This document shows positions 6,794 to 7,850 of a stretch of DNA of 7,850 bases, in pieces. Under the pieces are notes generated by a model. That model was given only the letters and a program-made list of their open reading frames with translations, ran no database searches and was not told where the DNA came from. Both the position numbers and the translations under genes were made by a program. Each line of letters begins with the position of its first letter. The stretch's first letter is position 1. The DNA lies in NCBI GenBank assembly GCA_029934175.1, contig JAOZMT010000087.1, positions 1 through 7,850 on the forward strand. The letters run 5' to 3'. Source of the stretch: Victivallales bacterium. GTDB lineage: Bacteria; Verrucomicrobiota; Lentisphaeria; Victivallales; JAUVCU01.

Positions 6794-7850
6794 ATGATAG
6801 GTATTTTAACATTTCACCAAGTTTATAACTATGGTGCTGTTTTACAGGCGTATGGGCTTCAAAAATTTTTAGAAGAAAATGAATACGATGTTGAAATTAT
6901 TGATGTGAAAGCGTTTATTCGACCTAGACCATCTGTTGTTCTTCCATCTTTTTCTACTAGATATGTTAAATATTTGATAAAAAAAACTTTTGATAAAGAA
7001 TTTAAAAAAATTCATAAAACATCAACTATTAAAGCAAATAAATTTGATAATTTCAGAACACAATATTTAAATTTGAGTAAAGAATATTCATCGTTAATGG
7101 CTTATAGTGATGAGAATAAATTAGATGCAATAATCGTAGGAAGTGACCAAGTTTGGAATCCTAAATACGGGAAAAAAGCTATGGAAACTTTTTTTATAAA
7201 AGGTCTTTTTAATAATATAAAAAAAATCGGATATGCTGGTTGTATTGGTTCTGGAAGTGTGAAATATGATATTTTAGATAAATTTGCAGATAATATTGAC
7301 AGATTTACTTCTATTAGCACTAGAGATGAATTTTCTAAAAATTATTTATCAAAATGGACAAAAAAACCAATTGAAAATGTGGGAGACCCATCTTTATTAA
7401 TAGATTGGAGTGAAATAGATATTGATTTAAGTATGTATGAATTGCCTGAAAAATATATTTTTATTTATGGAGTATTTAAAAATAAAGAGGATATTTTAAA
7501 AAGATTAAAAGAAGAATTGAATTTGCCAATTGTATTAATTGGAATGGAGAATGAATACAAATCTAGTGTAGCAGATATTGTTTTAAATGATGTTGGTCCA
7601 TTAGAGTGGGTTGGATTATTAAGAAAATCATCATTTGTCATTACAAAATCTTTTCATGGTTTTATGTTTTCATTAATGTTCAATAAACAAATGTTTGTTT
7701 TTTCAAGTGGAACACCTGCAATTTCTAGGTTACAAGATATGTGTATAAAACTAGGAATAGAAGATATTATAATAGAAAATAGCAATGAAATAAAGAAAAA
7801 TATAGATTTACAGAAATTGATAAATTATGATAATGTAAACAAAATATTAA
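6794..7850 (+). CDS. Polysaccharide pyruvyl transferase family protein, 3' end outside the window
   Basis: Probable GT-B-like enzyme of the polysaccharide pyruvyl transferase family (PF04230: CsaB, WcaK, ExoV), whose characterised members add a ketal-linked pyruvate from phosphoenolpyruvate to sugars of capsules, exopolysaccharides or cell-wall polymers. The open frame runs 352 codons from ATG to the window edge without a stop. Visible landmarks are the N-terminal GILTFHQVYNYGAVLQAY (3-20), GSDQVWNP (116-123), VGDPSLLI (196-203) and, in the C-terminal half, ITKSFHGFMFSLMF (283-296) with the family's SFHG. Members are usually about 350-400 residues, so only a short tail should be missing. No signal peptide or membrane segment is seen. 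The start has no clear Shine-Dalgarno site and lies 6 bases after the flavoprotein stop, suggesting coupling. Base composition is clearly more AT-rich than the flavoprotein gene. The acceptor sugar cannot be predicted. Confidence 0.91.
   Translation, partial: MIGILTFHQVYNYGAVLQAYGLQKFLEENEYDVEIIDVKAFIRPRPSVVLPSFSTRYVKYLIKKTFDKEFKKIHKTSTIKANKFDNFRTQYLNLSKEYSSLMAYSDENKLDAIIVGSDQVWNPKYGKKAMETFFIKGLFNNIKKIGYAGCIGSGSVKYDILDKFADNIDRFTSISTRDEFSKNYLSKWTKKPIENVGDPSLLIDWSEIDIDLSMYELPEKYIFIYGVFKNKEDILKRLKEELNLPIVLIGMENEYKSSVADIVLNDVGPLEWVGLLRKSSFVITKSFHGFMFSLMFNKQMFVFSSGTPAISRLQDMCIKLGIEDIIIENSNEIKKNIDLQKLINYDNVNKIL

Noticed and set aside
7102..7320. 72-codon open frame on the minus strand
   Set aside because: Antisense to the pyruvyl transferase gene, which has recognisable family motifs in this stretch.

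Overview
AT-rich bacterial DNA carrying six genes, all on a plausible cytoplasmic or inner-membrane theme. Four genes on the minus strand (about 4606 down to 61) form a tightly spaced run: a GH130 mannosylglucose phosphorylase, an AI-2E family membrane protein, an ABC-2-type ATP-binding protein and a CDP-diacylglycerol-serine O-phosphatidyltransferase, with gaps of only 5, 19 and 4 bases. Two genes on the plus strand (4766 onward) are read divergently: a 673-residue iron-sulfur flavoprotein and, 6 bases further, a polysaccharide pyruvyl transferase family protein that runs off the right edge. A 159-base intergenic region (4607-4765) separates the two transcripts and should hold both promoters.

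The organism is most likely an anaerobe: the flavoprotein carries one [2Fe-2S] and several [4Fe-4S] motifs of a kind common in fermentative bacteria, and the GH130 subfamily is typical of gut and rumen glycan degraders. The low GC, the mixed use of Shine-Dalgarno sites and the general look of the phosphatidylserine synthase and ABC proteins are compatible with a Lentisphaerota/Verrucomicrobiota-type gut bacterium, but this is only an impression; no phylogenetic marker is present.

Functionally the window combines intracellular mannoside phosphorolysis, membrane transport and phospholipid synthesis on one strand, and electron transfer plus surface-glycan modification on the other. The genes of the minus-strand run do not form a recognised pathway; their shared transcription is inferred from spacing only. 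No RNA gene, insertion sequence, CRISPR array or tRNA was seen. I find no clear sign of a wholly new system. The points most worth checking are the inverted repeat lying over the predicted start of the GH130 transcript, the unusual company of the GH130 gene, the ABC ATPase without a recognisable permease, and the flavoprotein-pyruvyl transferase pair with its sharp drop in GC content.
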